A stretch of DNA of 31,476 nucleotides from JBFLXN01 sp040755715 [NCBI: Candidatus Edwardsbacteria bacterium] (GCA_040755715.1 JBFLXN010000007.1:1-31476); one strand, 5' to 3'. Positions 7,380-15,700 are shown, counted from the stretch's first letter. Translations and numbers: made by a program. Notes: generated from the letters alone by a model not told the origin.

Positions 7380-8907
7380 TGATTTCTAGCCACTTAGGGT
7401 CTAAGATTTTCTTCTTAAGTAGAGCAAAACGCAAACCCGGTTCTAATGATAAAAGAAGAGTAGTAACTTTTTCTACATAGGTTTGTCTCCCTGAGCGACT
7501 ATAAAGTTCAAAGATTTTATTACAAATTTCCTCTGTATTTTTAAGAGTGGTCTCTTCCTCTATTCCACTTACCGATAAAGAAATTTTTATACCATCAATT
7601 TTTTCTAACAGAGAAGTAAAATCTAAAGGTTCCTTATCTCTGGAGATAACCGTATCAGTTGTCTCAAGCACTTTAAAGAAACGGGTCGGTATAAAAAATA
7701 CCTTTTCGTCTTTAAAAGGTGAAATTTGTTCAGAAGGAACGGATTCGGTTGCTCGAATGTGAACTAATCGTTCACTACGCAATAAATGGGCGATGCCTCC
7801 TTTCTGACGAATAAAACTAGGCTTCAAATCAAGTAAATAAGTAAAATTTAACAGTTCGTCTCTGGTTAAACGAGAGAGAAAAGTAAGAGTTTTTATCTGT
7901 CGTTCAGAAAGATAAAGAGCAAATTCCGAAATGAGATTACTCTGACGCGAAAGGGGATTTCCCTGGGCAATGATTTTATTACCTATAATACCCAGAGTAA
8001 ATCCTTCCAAGCCCATTGGAAGTCGCTCAAACGCAGAAAAAAAATCTTCAATAGGAGTCATTATCAAGGGATGATTAAACGGATAAAAGAACAAATGACA
8101 CATCGTTAGGCCTAAACTTTTAATTAACCGTTCAACTATCTCAAACAGGTCAAATGAGACTGTTTCTCTTTTTGCCATCTCTGTAACAGGGACAGGAGTG
8201 GTTTCTATCTTCTCCACCAGCTCAGTTTCTAATAGTTCTCCTAAAACCTGAGCGGTAGTAAACTTGCCCAATCCCGAAATTTCTATCAATTCTGAAACTG
8301 TTTTCCTTTCACTTAATAAAGAAAAAATTTTCTCCTGGTCTCTTGAAAGTTGAATACTCTCTGATGGTGAAGATTTCTTTCTAAAGATAACATCTAAACT
8401 GGGAATAATTTCTTCCATTCTTAGCCATTCATCACGGCGGCGCATACCTTCTAATAGAAAAGCCTCGGTCTGGAACCTGACTTTAAATTTGCTCTTAGCA
8501 TAAAGAGTTGAATCGGTTTCAAAGATATACTGTCCATCTGCCCAGGTAAAAACTTCATCCATTATTTCTTGAATCTTGAAGGCAATTACTTCTCTCAATT
8601 CTCCCTCTGTCAAATATCCTTGCTGTACCAGTATTTCTTCTAAGGGTATTCCCGATTCCTGATGCACATCTTCGGCTAATTTTAGTTTTTCCTCTGAGAT
8701 AATCCCCATTTTTTCAAAATAGGTTCGCAACTGTTCTCGCCTCCCACGATGGCGATGAAAAGCACCCACCAGTTGACCTTGTTCAAAACCAAAGGCAACT
8801 GTTTCCTTCTCTCTGGTTAAAATCAAAACTCCAGACTTCTGTTGACTAGAAAGAAGTTGCAATATTTCAGCTAAAGAAAAATCTTTGAGGTTTCCTTCTA
8901 AGGCCAT
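7363..8907 (-). CDS. DUF4388 (PATAN)-domain regulatory protein
   Basis: A 514-residue protein whose N-terminus (about 1-60, starting ALEGNLKDFSLAEILQLL) is the DUF4388/PATAN domain found in response-regulator and gliding/type IV pilus-linked signalling proteins. Residues about 60-125 resemble the N-terminal domain of GspE/PilB-type proteins (LAEDVHQESGIPLEEILVQQGYLT). A winged-helix-like segment follows at about 192-235 (LGKFTTAQVLGELLE). The rest is unassigned, mostly helical, and contains no enzyme motif I recognise. A cytoplasmic signalling or polarity role is inferred. No Shine-Dalgarno is evident before the ATG, which follows an AT-rich repeat (8917-8950). It may be expressed on its own rather than with the ABC gene 129 nt upstream. 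Confidence 0.8.
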   Translation of the reverse strand: MALEGNLKDFSLAEILQLLSSQQKSGVLILTREKETVAFGFEQGQLVGAFHRHRGRREQLRTYFEKMGIISEEKLKLAEDVHQESGIPLEEILVQQGYLTEGELREVIAFKIQEIMDEVFTWADGQYIFETDSTLYAKSKFKVRFQTEAFLLEGMRRRDEWLRMEEIIPSLDVIFRKKSSPSESIQLSRDQEKIFSLLSERKTVSELIEISGLGKFTTAQVLGELLETELVEKIETTPVPVTEMAKRETVSFDLFEIVERLIKSLGLTMCHLFFYPFNHPLIMTPIEDFFSAFERLPMGLEGFTLGIIGNKIIAQGNPLSRQSNLISEFALYLSERQIKTLTFLSRLTRDELLNFTYLLDLKPSFIRQKGGIAHLLRSERLVHIRATESVPSEQISPFKDEKVFFIPTRFFKVLETTDTVISRDKEPLDFTSLLEKIDGIKISLSVSGIEEETTLKNTEEICNKIFELYSRSGRQTYVEKVTTLLLSLEPGLRFALLKKKILDPKWLEIINKFV

Positions 8908-8916
8908 CTTTATATA

Positions 8917-9060
8917 AACTCTAAATCCGAAATCCTAAACCCTAAACAAATCCAAATGTCAAAATCTAAAATTTCAAGAATAACCTAAGTGAAAAGTTAG
9001 CCAAGAAATATTTTAACATTTGAATTTTGAGTTTGCTTAGGATTTAGAGTTTAGGATTTG
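8917..9060. repeat. Inverted pair of CCTAAA-type degenerate repeats
   Basis: AACTCTAAATCC at 8917-8928 is matched perfectly in inverted orientation by GGATTTAGAGTT at 9040-9051. Flanking words (AATCCTAAACCC near 8931-8942, TTAGGATTTG at 9051-9060) extend the likeness. The right-hand copy encodes the last residues and stop codon of the ABC ATPase on the minus strand. About 110 nt of AT-rich DNA without a convincing gene lies between the arms. Confidence 0.75.
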
Positions 9061-9795
9061 ATGCGACGAAATCGCATATCTTGTTAGTTCAAAATATAGT
9101 TCTTCTAAGTTCTTGCTTCTTTTTTCAGAAAGCTGTCGTAGTTCTTCTACCATTCCGAGAGCAATTAACTTCCCCTTATTTATTATGCCAATACGGTCGC
9201 AAATTGTTTCCGCTAAAGAAAGGGTGTGAGTAGAAAGAAAGATTGTCTTCCCTTTATTTCTTTCTTCTTTGAAGATTTCCCTCACTAAATGAGCACTTTG
9301 TGGGTCAAGACCAACCATCGGTTCATCAATGATTATTACTTTTGGATTGTGAAATAAAGCAGAAATGAGAACAATCTTCTGTCGCATACCGTGTGAATAG
9401 CCCTCAGTGGAAGCATCAGCCCAATTGTTAATACCAAAGACTTCAAAATAATAGGCGATTCGTTTTTCTATTTCTCTTTTTTCCATTCTGTAAAGTCCAC
9501 CAACAAACCAGAGGAATTCTCTGCCTGAAAGCGCCTCGTAAATAAAGGGGTTATCGGGAACATAGCCTAAAAGACTCTTTACTCTTTCTGGCTCTTTTTG
9601 AACATTGTAACCACAGACTTCTATCGTTCCTTCAGTAGGTCTTAAAAGCCCTGCTATTAGTTTCAAAGTAGTGGTCTTACCGGCTCCATTTGGACCGAGA
9701 AAGCCAAAGATTTCTCCTGATTTCAAATTCAAATTAAGGTTAGAGACGGCGACTGTCTCAGCAAATTTTTTTGTTAAATGAGAAAGTGAAACCAT
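9037..9795 (-). CDS. ABC transporter ATP-binding protein (ABC-2 export type)
   Basis: A 252-residue nucleotide-binding subunit: Walker A GPNGAGKTT (34-42), ABC signature YSHGMRQ (133-139, the usual LSGGQ replaced by the SHGMRQ style typical of ABC-2 exporters), Walker B VIIIDEP (153-159) and H-loop His190. The style suggests an exporter or gliding/antibiotic-type transporter, but no permease gene is adjacent. It follows the transglutaminase gene by 35 nt and is probably in its operon. The last residues HQILNSKS are encoded by a degenerate repeat, so the original C-terminus may have been replaced. A permease gene could have been lost downstream at the same event; that is inference. Confidence 0.93.
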   Translation of the reverse strand: MVSLSHLTKKFAETVAVSNLNLNLKSGEIFGFLGPNGAGKTTTLKLIAGLLRPTEGTIEVCGYNVQKEPERVKSLLGYVPDNPFIYEALSGREFLWFVGGLYRMEKREIEKRIAYYFEVFGINNWADASTEGYSHGMRQKIVLISALFHNPKVIIIDEPMVGLDPQSAHLVREIFKEERNKGKTIFLSTHTLSLAETICDRIGIINKGKLIALGMVEELRQLSEKRSKNLEELYFELTRYAISSHQILNSKS

Positions 9796-9830
9796 AACCC
9801 TTTATCCAAGAATCTTTCCTATTCCATCAA

Positions 9831-11336
9831 TTAATTCGGGGATGATTCATAAATTTTGACCTTTAAATGTCCAATCAAACTCAGAAGTTCTACTTGTTTT
9901 GACAGTTCTCCCTCCAAAAGTTTAATATGGGAAGCATCTGCCAGTAACTGACCAAATGTGGGGTCAACCGCAATCCACTTTCCCACATAGACAAGATTCC
10001 AGGCGTGATAATAAAATCTCCCTTCCTGATAGACTAAACCAACACAAATTTTTGTTGGTAGACCAAGTGAACGACCCAGAGCGGTGAATAGAGTAGCGTG
10101 TTCATTGCAATCACCTTCTAATGTCTCCAGCACCTCTAATGCTGAAGGAATAGAAATAGTCGGCCTCTTAGAAATATTCTTATAGACCCAATCAACAAGT
10201 CTTTCTGAAACCTTGAAGGCATTCTTTTCTCCATCCACAATTTCTAAAGCCTTACTTCTTATGCGCTCATCATTGGATTGAATCAAAGGTGAACTTTGGA
10301 GAGCCTCTGAATGAATGCTGACTGGAATCTCTGAGACATCCAGAGCTTCTGCCTCTTCTCTATTTATTTCCAGAACTAACGGTTGAAGCTGAACGATTTT
10401 TTGGCGGTCATCGCCTAAAGAAATTTTCTCTCCTGTTTCTAATGGTATTCCATCTATTTGAATCTTAAGATAGCTAATCTCACGAGGTTTTTTTATTTCT
10501 CCCTCTACTGGCACAGAGAAAGCGGTGAGAATATCAAAAGAACCTTGGGTAGGACTCATCTTGAGTGCTTCTTCTTTATCTTCTTTGATGGTGGTCATCC
10601 CCATCGGGCCTTCTTCTTTGAGAGTATTTCCTTCACTGTCAACCCAAACATCAGAATTTAGCCCCAAGAAGGTTACCTGCAATTTGGTCGCCTGATAGGA
10701 TTCTTTTTTGATTTCACAAGTCTCATTTCCTATAACCGTAATTTTAATCGGAGCCAAGTTAAAAGTAGTTGGGTCAAACGCTTTGAAGGTATAATGAGTG
10801 CCAGGCTTTAATCCTTTTTGAACAATGAGAGGCTCAAGAGCATCTGGAAGATAAATTTCTTCTTCAAGTGGTATAGTCTGTTGTTGAGTTTCTCCGGCGG
10901 AAGAAATATCCAGCAGAAGTTTTCTCTCTTTTCCACCTAAACTACGGCGGGTCTCTGACACTTTGCCTTTGGCTTTTAGTGAATGTTCACGAGAGATAAG
11001 TTCAAAATAGAAATCTTGCAGGACATAATTTTTGTTGGTAGTGTAGTCAGTTATCGTAGTCACTTCTTGGGTGACACCCATTACCGGCAGTCGCATGCTA
11101 GAACGATTAAAAACGAAGCGCACTCCAGATGGTTTTGTTTGCCTGACAATCATTGAATAGCCTATCTTTTGGTCATTTAGATAGATTCCCATCCAATTTT
11201 CTTTGCTGCCTTTTTCTGTCTTAATGAGAGATAACGGGGGTTCAATAGATTTCTGCAGAGGATTTCTCTTGTAAATCAAGAAACCAATCATTATCAACCA
11301 AAAGATAACAACAAAAGAAATCCAAAGGCGTTTCAT
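9831..11336 (-). CDS. Membrane-anchored transglutaminase-like protein
   Basis: A 501-residue protein with an N-terminal membrane anchor (about 4-22) and a large region of unassigned beta-rich sequence (about 45-370). The C-terminal transglutaminase-like core contains Cys410 in GDCNEHA, His444 in YYHAWN and Asp458 in VDPTFG, a complete Cys-His-Asp triad. The core should face the periplasm. Bacterial members of this superfamily act as peptidases or amidases more often than as crosslinkers; the substrate is unknown. GGAG (plus-strand CTCC at 11344-11347) lies 7 nt before the ATG and is part of a degenerate tandem repeat. It probably leads an operon with the ABC ATPase gene. Confidence 0.88.
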   Translation of the reverse strand: MKRLWISFVVIFWLIMIGFLIYKRNPLQKSIEPPLSLIKTEKGSKENWMGIYLNDQKIGYSMIVRQTKPSGVRFVFNRSSMRLPVMGVTQEVTTITDYTTNKNYVLQDFYFELISREHSLKAKGKVSETRRSLGGKERKLLLDISSAGETQQQTIPLEEEIYLPDALEPLIVQKGLKPGTHYTFKAFDPTTFNLAPIKITVIGNETCEIKKESYQATKLQVTFLGLNSDVWVDSEGNTLKEEGPMGMTTIKEDKEEALKMSPTQGSFDILTAFSVPVEGEIKKPREISYLKIQIDGIPLETGEKISLGDDRQKIVQLQPLVLEINREEAEALDVSEIPVSIHSEALQSSPLIQSNDERIRSKALEIVDGEKNAFKVSERLVDWVYKNISKRPTISIPSALEVLETLEGDCNEHATLFTALGRSLGLPTKICVGLVYQEGRFYYHAWNLVYVGKWIAVDPTFGQLLADASHIKLLEGELSKQVELLSLIGHLKVKIYESSPN

Positions 11337-11340
11337 TTTT

Positions 11341-11408
11341 ACGCTCCATGCTTTACGCTTTATACTTTATGATTTACACTCCACGCTTCACGCTCTACGC
11401 TTTAATGC
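11341..11408. repeat. Degenerate tandem repeat (ACGCTTTAC-like units)
   Basis: The 68 nt upstream of the transglutaminase gene consist of loosely repeated 7-10 nt words (ACGCTCC, ATGCTTT, ACGCTTT, ATACTTT, ACACTCC, ACGCTTC, ACGCTCT, ACGCTTT). A 68-codon open frame read through it on the plus strand (11348-11554) is a by-product and is not annotated. Confidence 0.75.
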
Positions 11409-11494
11409 ATCTGACGTTTAGTGTCTGGCGTCCAGCATTTTTAAAATATATCATAAATCTAAGAGACAAGGCAAGAGAATTTTTAAAAAAACAC

Positions 11495-11523
11495 TTGCAA
11501 TTTCATCTAAAAAAGAGTATCCT
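11495..11523 (+). promoter_or_regulatory. Sigma70-type promoter for the chemoreceptor gene
   Basis: TTGCAA at 11495-11500 and TATCCT at 11518-11523 are separated by 17 nt. Transcription would start near 11530, giving a leader of about 45-55 nt. The same TATCCT -10 box appears in the promoter ahead of dxr. Confidence 0.6.
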
Positions 11524-11574
11524 TCTTGTCAGAAGAAAACCACTTGTATTTTAGTCAAAACAATCAGTTCTTGG

Positions 11575-13833
11575 ATGGAAATAATGAAAAGAGAGATTGT
11601 ATTAAAAATTTATGCCTGGACAATCACTATTTTAGGTCTGGGAGTTTTGATTAGCCAGAGTTTTACTCTACCATGGGAATCGGTAGTAGCGATCTTTCTT
11701 TTTGCGGCCATTGGAATTGGGCTTAGTTTTTTTGAGATGGTGATGTCCAGCGGAATAATTATCACTCCTCTTTTCATCGCCGCCTACGCTTCTTTTTTGG
11801 CTTTAGGTCCGGTACCTTGCGGTTGGACAATCTTAATTGCTTCTCTATTCTTAGGGATAAAAAAGAAACGACCACTGGAACGGGTTCTTTTTGGGTTAGG
11901 ACAATTTGCCATTTCAGCACTCTTTACCGGAGTAATCTTTGATTTAATTGGTGGAAAGAGAGGTTATGATTTGTTATCAGCTGAAAATTTTGTTGCCTTA
12001 ATCATTGGTGTGATTGCTTTCAAGACTCCCAACAATTTCTTTGTCTGGAGTTATTCATTTATTCAAACAAAAACAAAAATAAAAGAATTGATTGACCTCC
12101 ATAAGATTGATTGCTTAGTTGGTTTAATCTTGGTTCCCTTTAGTGCCTTGGCTGCTTATATCTATTTTAGATTTGGTCTCCTGGAAATAACTATTTTAAT
12201 CCTTCCTCTATTAGCCATAAGTTGGGCAATCATCACTCTATTGAAACCTCTTATCCAGAAGGGAAAAGTAAGTTTAGGAACAAAAATCTTAGGTATGACT
12301 ACGATTATTTTATACTTTTCTTTAATGCTCTGTACCGCTATCAGTCTGATGGCGATTCTCAATATAGTGAGACAACAAACAAGACAAAGTCTTGAATCAA
12401 CCGCTTTTGTCTTTAAGAAAGAAAATGAAACTGCCCCTGCTTCTGAATGGACCTCACGATGTCAAAAATATCAGAGAGAACATTCTGTTGAAATTCTCTC
12501 TGTTTTCTTGACTGATATTTCTGGGAAAATTCTGGCTCATAGCCGCCCTGAAAAAGTAGGTTTGACCTATGTTCCTTCTAAGGCAGAATTTGACTGTGCG
12601 TTCCCCTTTTCTGATAACAGTATATTCTTGCATTTGATAAGTTCTAATATTTTATTAGAAAGAAAAATTCGGCCTCTACTCCGACTTTTAATGTTAGTCT
12701 TTTTGCTCTCCTTTGCCCTGGCCATATTTGTAATGCAAGGGTATATCTGGACGACATTAACTAAACCGGTAAAAAAAATAACTTCAGGATTGCAAGAAAT
12801 TGCCAGAGGTGAAGGAGACCTGACAAAGAAACTCGGAGTCTATTCAGAAGATGAAATAGGCGAATTAGCTAATTCTTTCAATGAGTTTTTGGAAGGCACA
12901 AGAAGGATGGTGGAAGTAATTATCGGTGTTAGCCAGGAACTGGCGGAAACTTCACATGAAATTGTCACCTCAATTGAGGAGGTAACAACTGGCTCACAGG
13001 AAATAGCCCTGAGGTCTACCACAATTGCCAGTGGAGCTGAAGGGCAAAATTTAGCTGTCAAGAATGCCTTAGAGAGAACACTAAATTTGGTAAGTCATTT
13101 AGAAGAAATTGAACAGCATTCCAGAGAAATAGAAGAAAAGATAAGCAATCTTGTAAGGACAGGAATAAAAGGAGAAGAGTATGCGGCAAACGCTTTGGAG
13201 AAACTAAATAAAATAACTAAATTTTCCTTGGATAATTTAGACAAAACAAAGGAATTGCAAATTAGGTCAAAAGAGATAATGAAGGTTTTGGAAACAATTA
13301 GTCAATTTACTCGCAAGACAAATTTATTAGCTTTGAACGCCGCTATTGAATCGGCTCAAGCGAAAGAATTCGGTCTGGGCTTTGCAGTGGTAGCGGCGGA
13401 GGTAAAAAGATTAGCCGAAGGTTCAGAAATAGCCGCCAAGGAAATAGAACAAATTGTGAGGTCTTTATCTTTTTCAATAGAAGAAGTATTAGTGGTCAAT
13501 ACAAACGCAGTTCAGGAAATTGGTGAAGGCAAAACACAAGTTGATTCTGCCGTCACGATTTTGCTGAACATAGAAGAAGAAATAGAAAAGACAGCCTCAC
13601 GAGTAGAAACAATTTTCAAAAAACTAGAATCCCAAAAAACTGAGATAGAAGATTTAGTTAACGCTATCCGGGCAGTCTCTGAAATCAGTAATCAGAGTGC
13701 AGTGGAGTCAAAAAATGTTTCTGAAACAATTACCTCTGAAACGACTTCTTTAGAAGAAATATCTCGCTCAGCCGAAAGAGGTGCTGAACTGGCTGAAAGA
13801 TTAAAAACCCTAATTGCTAAATTCAAAATCTAA
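11575..13833 (+). CDS. Methyl-accepting chemotaxis protein with multi-span membrane sensor
   Basis: The protein is up to 752 residues. The first 250 form several hydrophobic spans, a membrane-embedded sensor region rather than the usual single span. A short extracytoplasmic segment (about 260-360), a further span (about 368-390) and a HAMP domain (about 395-447, with TKPVKKI and EDEIGELANSFNEF) follow. The signalling domain has the hairpin-tip consensus KTNLLALNAAIES and GFAVVAAEVKRLAEGSE. It should pass a membrane or intracellular stimulus to a CheA-CheW array. No che gene is nearby. Two starts are possible: ATG at 11575, or ATG at 11584, which has the better GGATGGA upstream. Its stop is 2 nt before the next gene. 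Confidence 0.93.
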   Translation: MEIMKREIVLKIYAWTITILGLGVLISQSFTLPWESVVAIFLFAAIGIGLSFFEMVMSSGIIITPLFIAAYASFLALGPVPCGWTILIASLFLGIKKKRPLERVLFGLGQFAISALFTGVIFDLIGGKRGYDLLSAENFVALIIGVIAFKTPNNFFVWSYSFIQTKTKIKELIDLHKIDCLVGLILVPFSALAAYIYFRFGLLEITILILPLLAISWAIITLLKPLIQKGKVSLGTKILGMTTIILYFSLMLCTAISLMAILNIVRQQTRQSLESTAFVFKKENETAPASEWTSRCQKYQREHSVEILSVFLTDISGKILAHSRPEKVGLTYVPSKAEFDCAFPFSDNSIFLHLISSNILLERKIRPLLRLLMLVFLLSFALAIFVMQGYIWTTLTKPVKKITSGLQEIARGEGDLTKKLGVYSEDEIGELANSFNEFLEGTRRMVEVIIGVSQELAETSHEIVTSIEEVTTGSQEIALRSTTIASGAEGQNLAVKNALERTLNLVSHLEEIEQHSREIEEKISNLVRTGIKGEEYAANALEKLNKITKFSLDNLDKTKELQIRSKEIMKVLETISQFTRKTNLLALNAAIESAQAKEFGLGFAVVAAEVKRLAEGSEIAAKEIEQIVRSLSFSIEEVLVVNTNAVQEIGEGKTQVDSAVTILLNIEEEIEKTASRVETIFKKLESQKTEIEDLVNAIRAVSEISNQSAVESKNVSETITSETTSLEEISRSAERGAELAERLKTLIAKFKI

Positions 13834-13835
13834 AA

Positions 13836-15062
13836 ATGATTCGTTCTGAAAACTTACTTATCAAAGCAGAAAAATTAAAGAAATTCTTGATTTTTATCCG
13901 TCGCCGAATACATAAGAATCCAGAATTAAGCTTCAGGGAAAAAGAGACGGCTAAAATCATTGCCAAACAACTCCAATGTTTAGGACTAAAGGTGAAGGAG
14001 AAAGTAGCCGAGACTGGTCTAGTTGGAATCTTAAAGGGAACAAACAAGTCCGAAAGGCTCAATGAAGATAAGTCTCTCTCAAAAAGAGGCAAGTGTCTCC
14101 TTTTACGAGCAGATATGGATGCCTTGCCTATTGAAGAAAAAACCGGCTTTTCTTACAAATCAAAAATTTCCGGAAGAATGCATGCCTGCGGCCATGATGC
14201 CCACTGTGCTATACTTTTGGGAACTGCTTATCTTCTTTCAGAAATAAAAGATTTATGGAGTGGGACAGTTAAATTTGTCTTCCAGCCGGGTGAAGAGACA
14301 CCACCGGGAGGAGCACAATTAATGATCAAAGAGGGAATATTAGAAAGACCAAAAATAGACGCTGCTTTTGCTCTGCATTTAGACCCGGAAATCCCTTTGG
14401 GTAAAATTGGGCTAAAACCTCATACTTTGATGGGGGCCGCAGACAATATAAAAATTATTATTATTGGTAAAGGCGGACATGCGGCTCAGCCTCATAAATC
14501 AGTAGATACCGTTGTCATCGCCGCCCAAGTTATTCAAGCCCTCCAGACAATTGTCAGTCGCAAAGTGAACCCTCTTTCGCCAGTTGTTATTACTATTGGC
14601 ACAATTCAAGGTGGCTATAGGTCTAATATCATTGCCGACAAGGTAGAAATGGAAGGCACAGTCCGGACCATTGAACCAGCCGTTAGAGAAAAAATGCCCC
14701 AAATGATTGAGAAAATCATTGCTGGTATTACCAGGGCCTCGGATGCAAAATATGAATTACAATATCTTTGGGGTTATCCTCCGTTATTCAATGATTTGAA
14801 AATGATTGATTTGGCTCGTCAGAGTGCTATTTCACTCTTTGGCAAGAAAGCAATCTTAGAAATTGTGTATCCACTAATGGGTGCTGAGGATTTCACTTAT
14901 TTTTTGCAGAAAGTTCCTGGAGCTCTTTTGCGTTTAGGCACCCGGAATAAAGCTAAGGGAGTAATCTATCCCTGGCATCATCCAAAGTTTAATATTGACG
15001 AAGATGTTCTGCCGATTGGTGCGGCGCTTCTGGCGAAAATTGCCTTAGATTATCTCAAATAA
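13836..15062 (+). CDS. M20-family amidohydrolase (IAA-amino acid hydrolase / hippurate hydrolase type)
   Basis: A 408-residue metallo-amidohydrolase of the M20D subfamily, which cleaves N-acyl or aminoacyl amide bonds. Metal-ligand and catalytic motifs are intact: LRADMDALP (about 90-98), HACGHDAH (116-123, ligands C118 and H120), FQPGEE (149-154, E153/E154), and near the C-terminus MGAEDF and HHPKF. There is an extra charged stretch at about 70-86 (roughly NKSERLNEDKSLSKR) ahead of the first motif. The ATG lies 2 nt after the chemoreceptor stop, so expression is probably coupled. Exact substrate cannot be read from sequence. It is predicted cytoplasmic, with no signal peptide. Confidence 0.95.
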   Translation: MIRSENLLIKAEKLKKFLIFIRRRIHKNPELSFREKETAKIIAKQLQCLGLKVKEKVAETGLVGILKGTNKSERLNEDKSLSKRGKCLLLRADMDALPIEEKTGFSYKSKISGRMHACGHDAHCAILLGTAYLLSEIKDLWSGTVKFVFQPGEETPPGGAQLMIKEGILERPKIDAAFALHLDPEIPLGKIGLKPHTLMGAADNIKIIIIGKGGHAAQPHKSVDTVVIAAQVIQALQTIVSRKVNPLSPVVITIGTIQGGYRSNIIADKVEMEGTVRTIEPAVREKMPQMIEKIIAGITRASDAKYELQYLWGYPPLFNDLKMIDLARQSAISLFGKKAILEIVYPLMGAEDFTYFLQKVPGALLRLGTRNKAKGVIYPWHHPKFNIDEDVLPIGAALLAKIALDYLK

Positions 15063-15120
15063 AATAGTAGTAAAGCATTTAAAGTATTGTTCTTTTGATA
15101 AAAAAATCTTTAAAAAAAAC

Positions 15121-15149
15121 TTGACAAATTTCTTACAAAGTTGTATAAT
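15121..15149 (+). promoter_or_regulatory. Perfect-consensus sigma70 promoter
   Basis: TTGACA at 15121-15126 and TATAAT at 15144-15149 are both exact consensus with the optimal 17-nt spacer. Transcription would start near 15156, only about 5 nt before the ATG at 15161, so the mRNA should be essentially leaderless. Confidence 0.9.
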
Positions 15150-15160
15150 TTTGTTCAGAT

Positions 15161-15436
15161 ATGAGTTTCTGGGAACTTTTAACCTTAATGGGCGTTTCCT
15201 CCACAATCTTAGGAATCTTTCTTATCTTGTATGCAGTGGTCAACAATAGGACTTTAAAACAAGAGCAAAAACTAACAAGAGAACTGATTGACAGCGCATT
15301 TAAGACATTGGGAGAAGAAGAAAGATTGACCAGAGAACTGATTGAGGAAGGTAGGAAAGAGACACAAAGATTGATTGAAAAGATTTCTCAACAAATAGAA
15401 AAAGTGCCCGAAAAAACAGCAGTATTAATGAGATAA
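15161..15436 (+). CDS. Small membrane protein with coiled-coil tail
   Basis: A 91-residue protein of unrecognised family: one hydrophobic span (about residues 5-27), then a charged helical tail. The tail has an internal near-repeat, KLTRELIDSAFKTLGEEE followed by RLTRELIEEGRKETQ, that should form a coiled coil. Overall it resembles small anchors of the DUF948 or YtxH style, without a clear match. There is no Shine-Dalgarno; the start is set by the consensus promoter just upstream (leaderless or nearly so). The promoter strength suggests high expression. A terminator-like hairpin follows at 15510-15566. Role unknown. Confidence 0.7.
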   Translation: MSFWELLTLMGVSSTILGIFLILYAVVNNRTLKQEQKLTRELIDSAFKTLGEEERLTRELIEEGRKETQRLIEKISQQIEKVPEKTAVLMR

Positions 15437-15461
15437 ATTCCAAAAGGGAGGAGAAGAACAA

Positions 15462-15623
15462 ATGTTATCCACACACATACTCTCTCTCTCTCGTAGTTCT
15501 ATTGATTTTAACGCTACCCTAAGTAGAGGCGTTCGGCTGAATGGTTCTACCGAAAGCGGTAGCGTTTATTTTTTCAGGTCTTCGTGGTACCTTTATCCGC
15601 CGAGGATAAGAGAACCTCTTTAA
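15462..15623 (+). CDS. Possible 53-residue small ORF in the lipoprotein-gene leader
   Basis: ATG at 15462 follows an excellent Shine-Dalgarno (GGGAGGAG at 15446-15453) and opens 53 codons to TAA at 15621. The product would begin MLSTHILSLSRSS and end PPRIREPL: Ser/Arg-rich, with no membrane span or known domain. A (CT)n run (15480-15492) encodes part of it, and a terminator-like hairpin lies inside the frame. It could be a leader peptide whose translation affects that hairpin, a genuine small protein, or a fortuitous frame. Codon content gives no strong support. Confidence 0.4.
   Translation: MLSTHILSLSRSSIDFNATLSRGVRLNGSTESGSVYFFRSSWYLYPPRIREPL
15510..15577 (+). terminator. Bulged hairpin with U-rich tail (terminator or attenuator)
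   Basis: AACGCTACC (15510-15518) pairs perfectly with GGTAGCGTT (15558-15566). Inside, GC plus TTCGG (15529-15536) pairs with CCGAA plus GC (15550-15557) around one mismatch, leaving a 10-nt one-sided bulge (CTAAGTAGAG) and a 13-nt loop. The stem is followed by a U-rich run (TTATTTTTT). Most simply it terminates the 15161-15436 transcript. Its elaborate form and its position before the lipoprotein gene, which lacks its own visible promoter, also allow attenuation. Confidence 0.6.
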
Positions 15624-15625
15624 CT

Positions 15626-15700
15626 CGCCCCACCCTGGCCGTTGGGCTGGCAAGTAGAGGTCAGGGGCAGGCTGGCGGGGCAGTAGAAATAGCCAGGGTT
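15626..15700 (+). other. G+C-richer structured region before the lipoprotein gene
   Basis: ACCCTGGC (15632-15639) pairs with GCCAGGGT (15692-15699) enclosing about 52 nt that hold further GCCCC/GGGGC pairing options and repeated GCTGGC words. The word AAGTAGAGG occurs here (15652-15660) and again just inside the preceding hairpin (15520-15528). This stretch is visibly richer in G and C than its AT-rich surroundings. It contains no promoter I can identify. It could be a cis-acting RNA or a decayed repeat. Confidence 0.45.

Noticed and set aside
8940-8985. Possible minus-strand promoter for the PATAN gene (TTGACA in the AT-rich gap)
   Set aside because: The -35 word is exact on the minus strand, but the position 17 nt downstream reads TTTAGG inside a repeat, a poor -10 box. 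Not strong enough to annotate.
11348-11554. 68-codon plus-strand frame before the chemoreceptor gene
   Set aside because: Its first half is translated tandem repeat (LYALYFMIYTPRFTLYAL), it has no ribosome binding site, and it lies over the leader and promoter of the chemoreceptor gene.
15480-15492. (CT)n tract as a phase-variation switch
   Set aside because: Only about six dinucleotide units, inside an uncertain small ORF. No downstream frame would be switched on or off by slippage.
15510-15700. Known riboswitch or 4.5S RNA in the lipoprotein leader
   Set aside because: Compared by eye with TPP, SAM, preQ1, cyclic-di-GMP, fluoride and cobalamin consensus words and the SRP RNA apical loop; none of their conserved cores is present.
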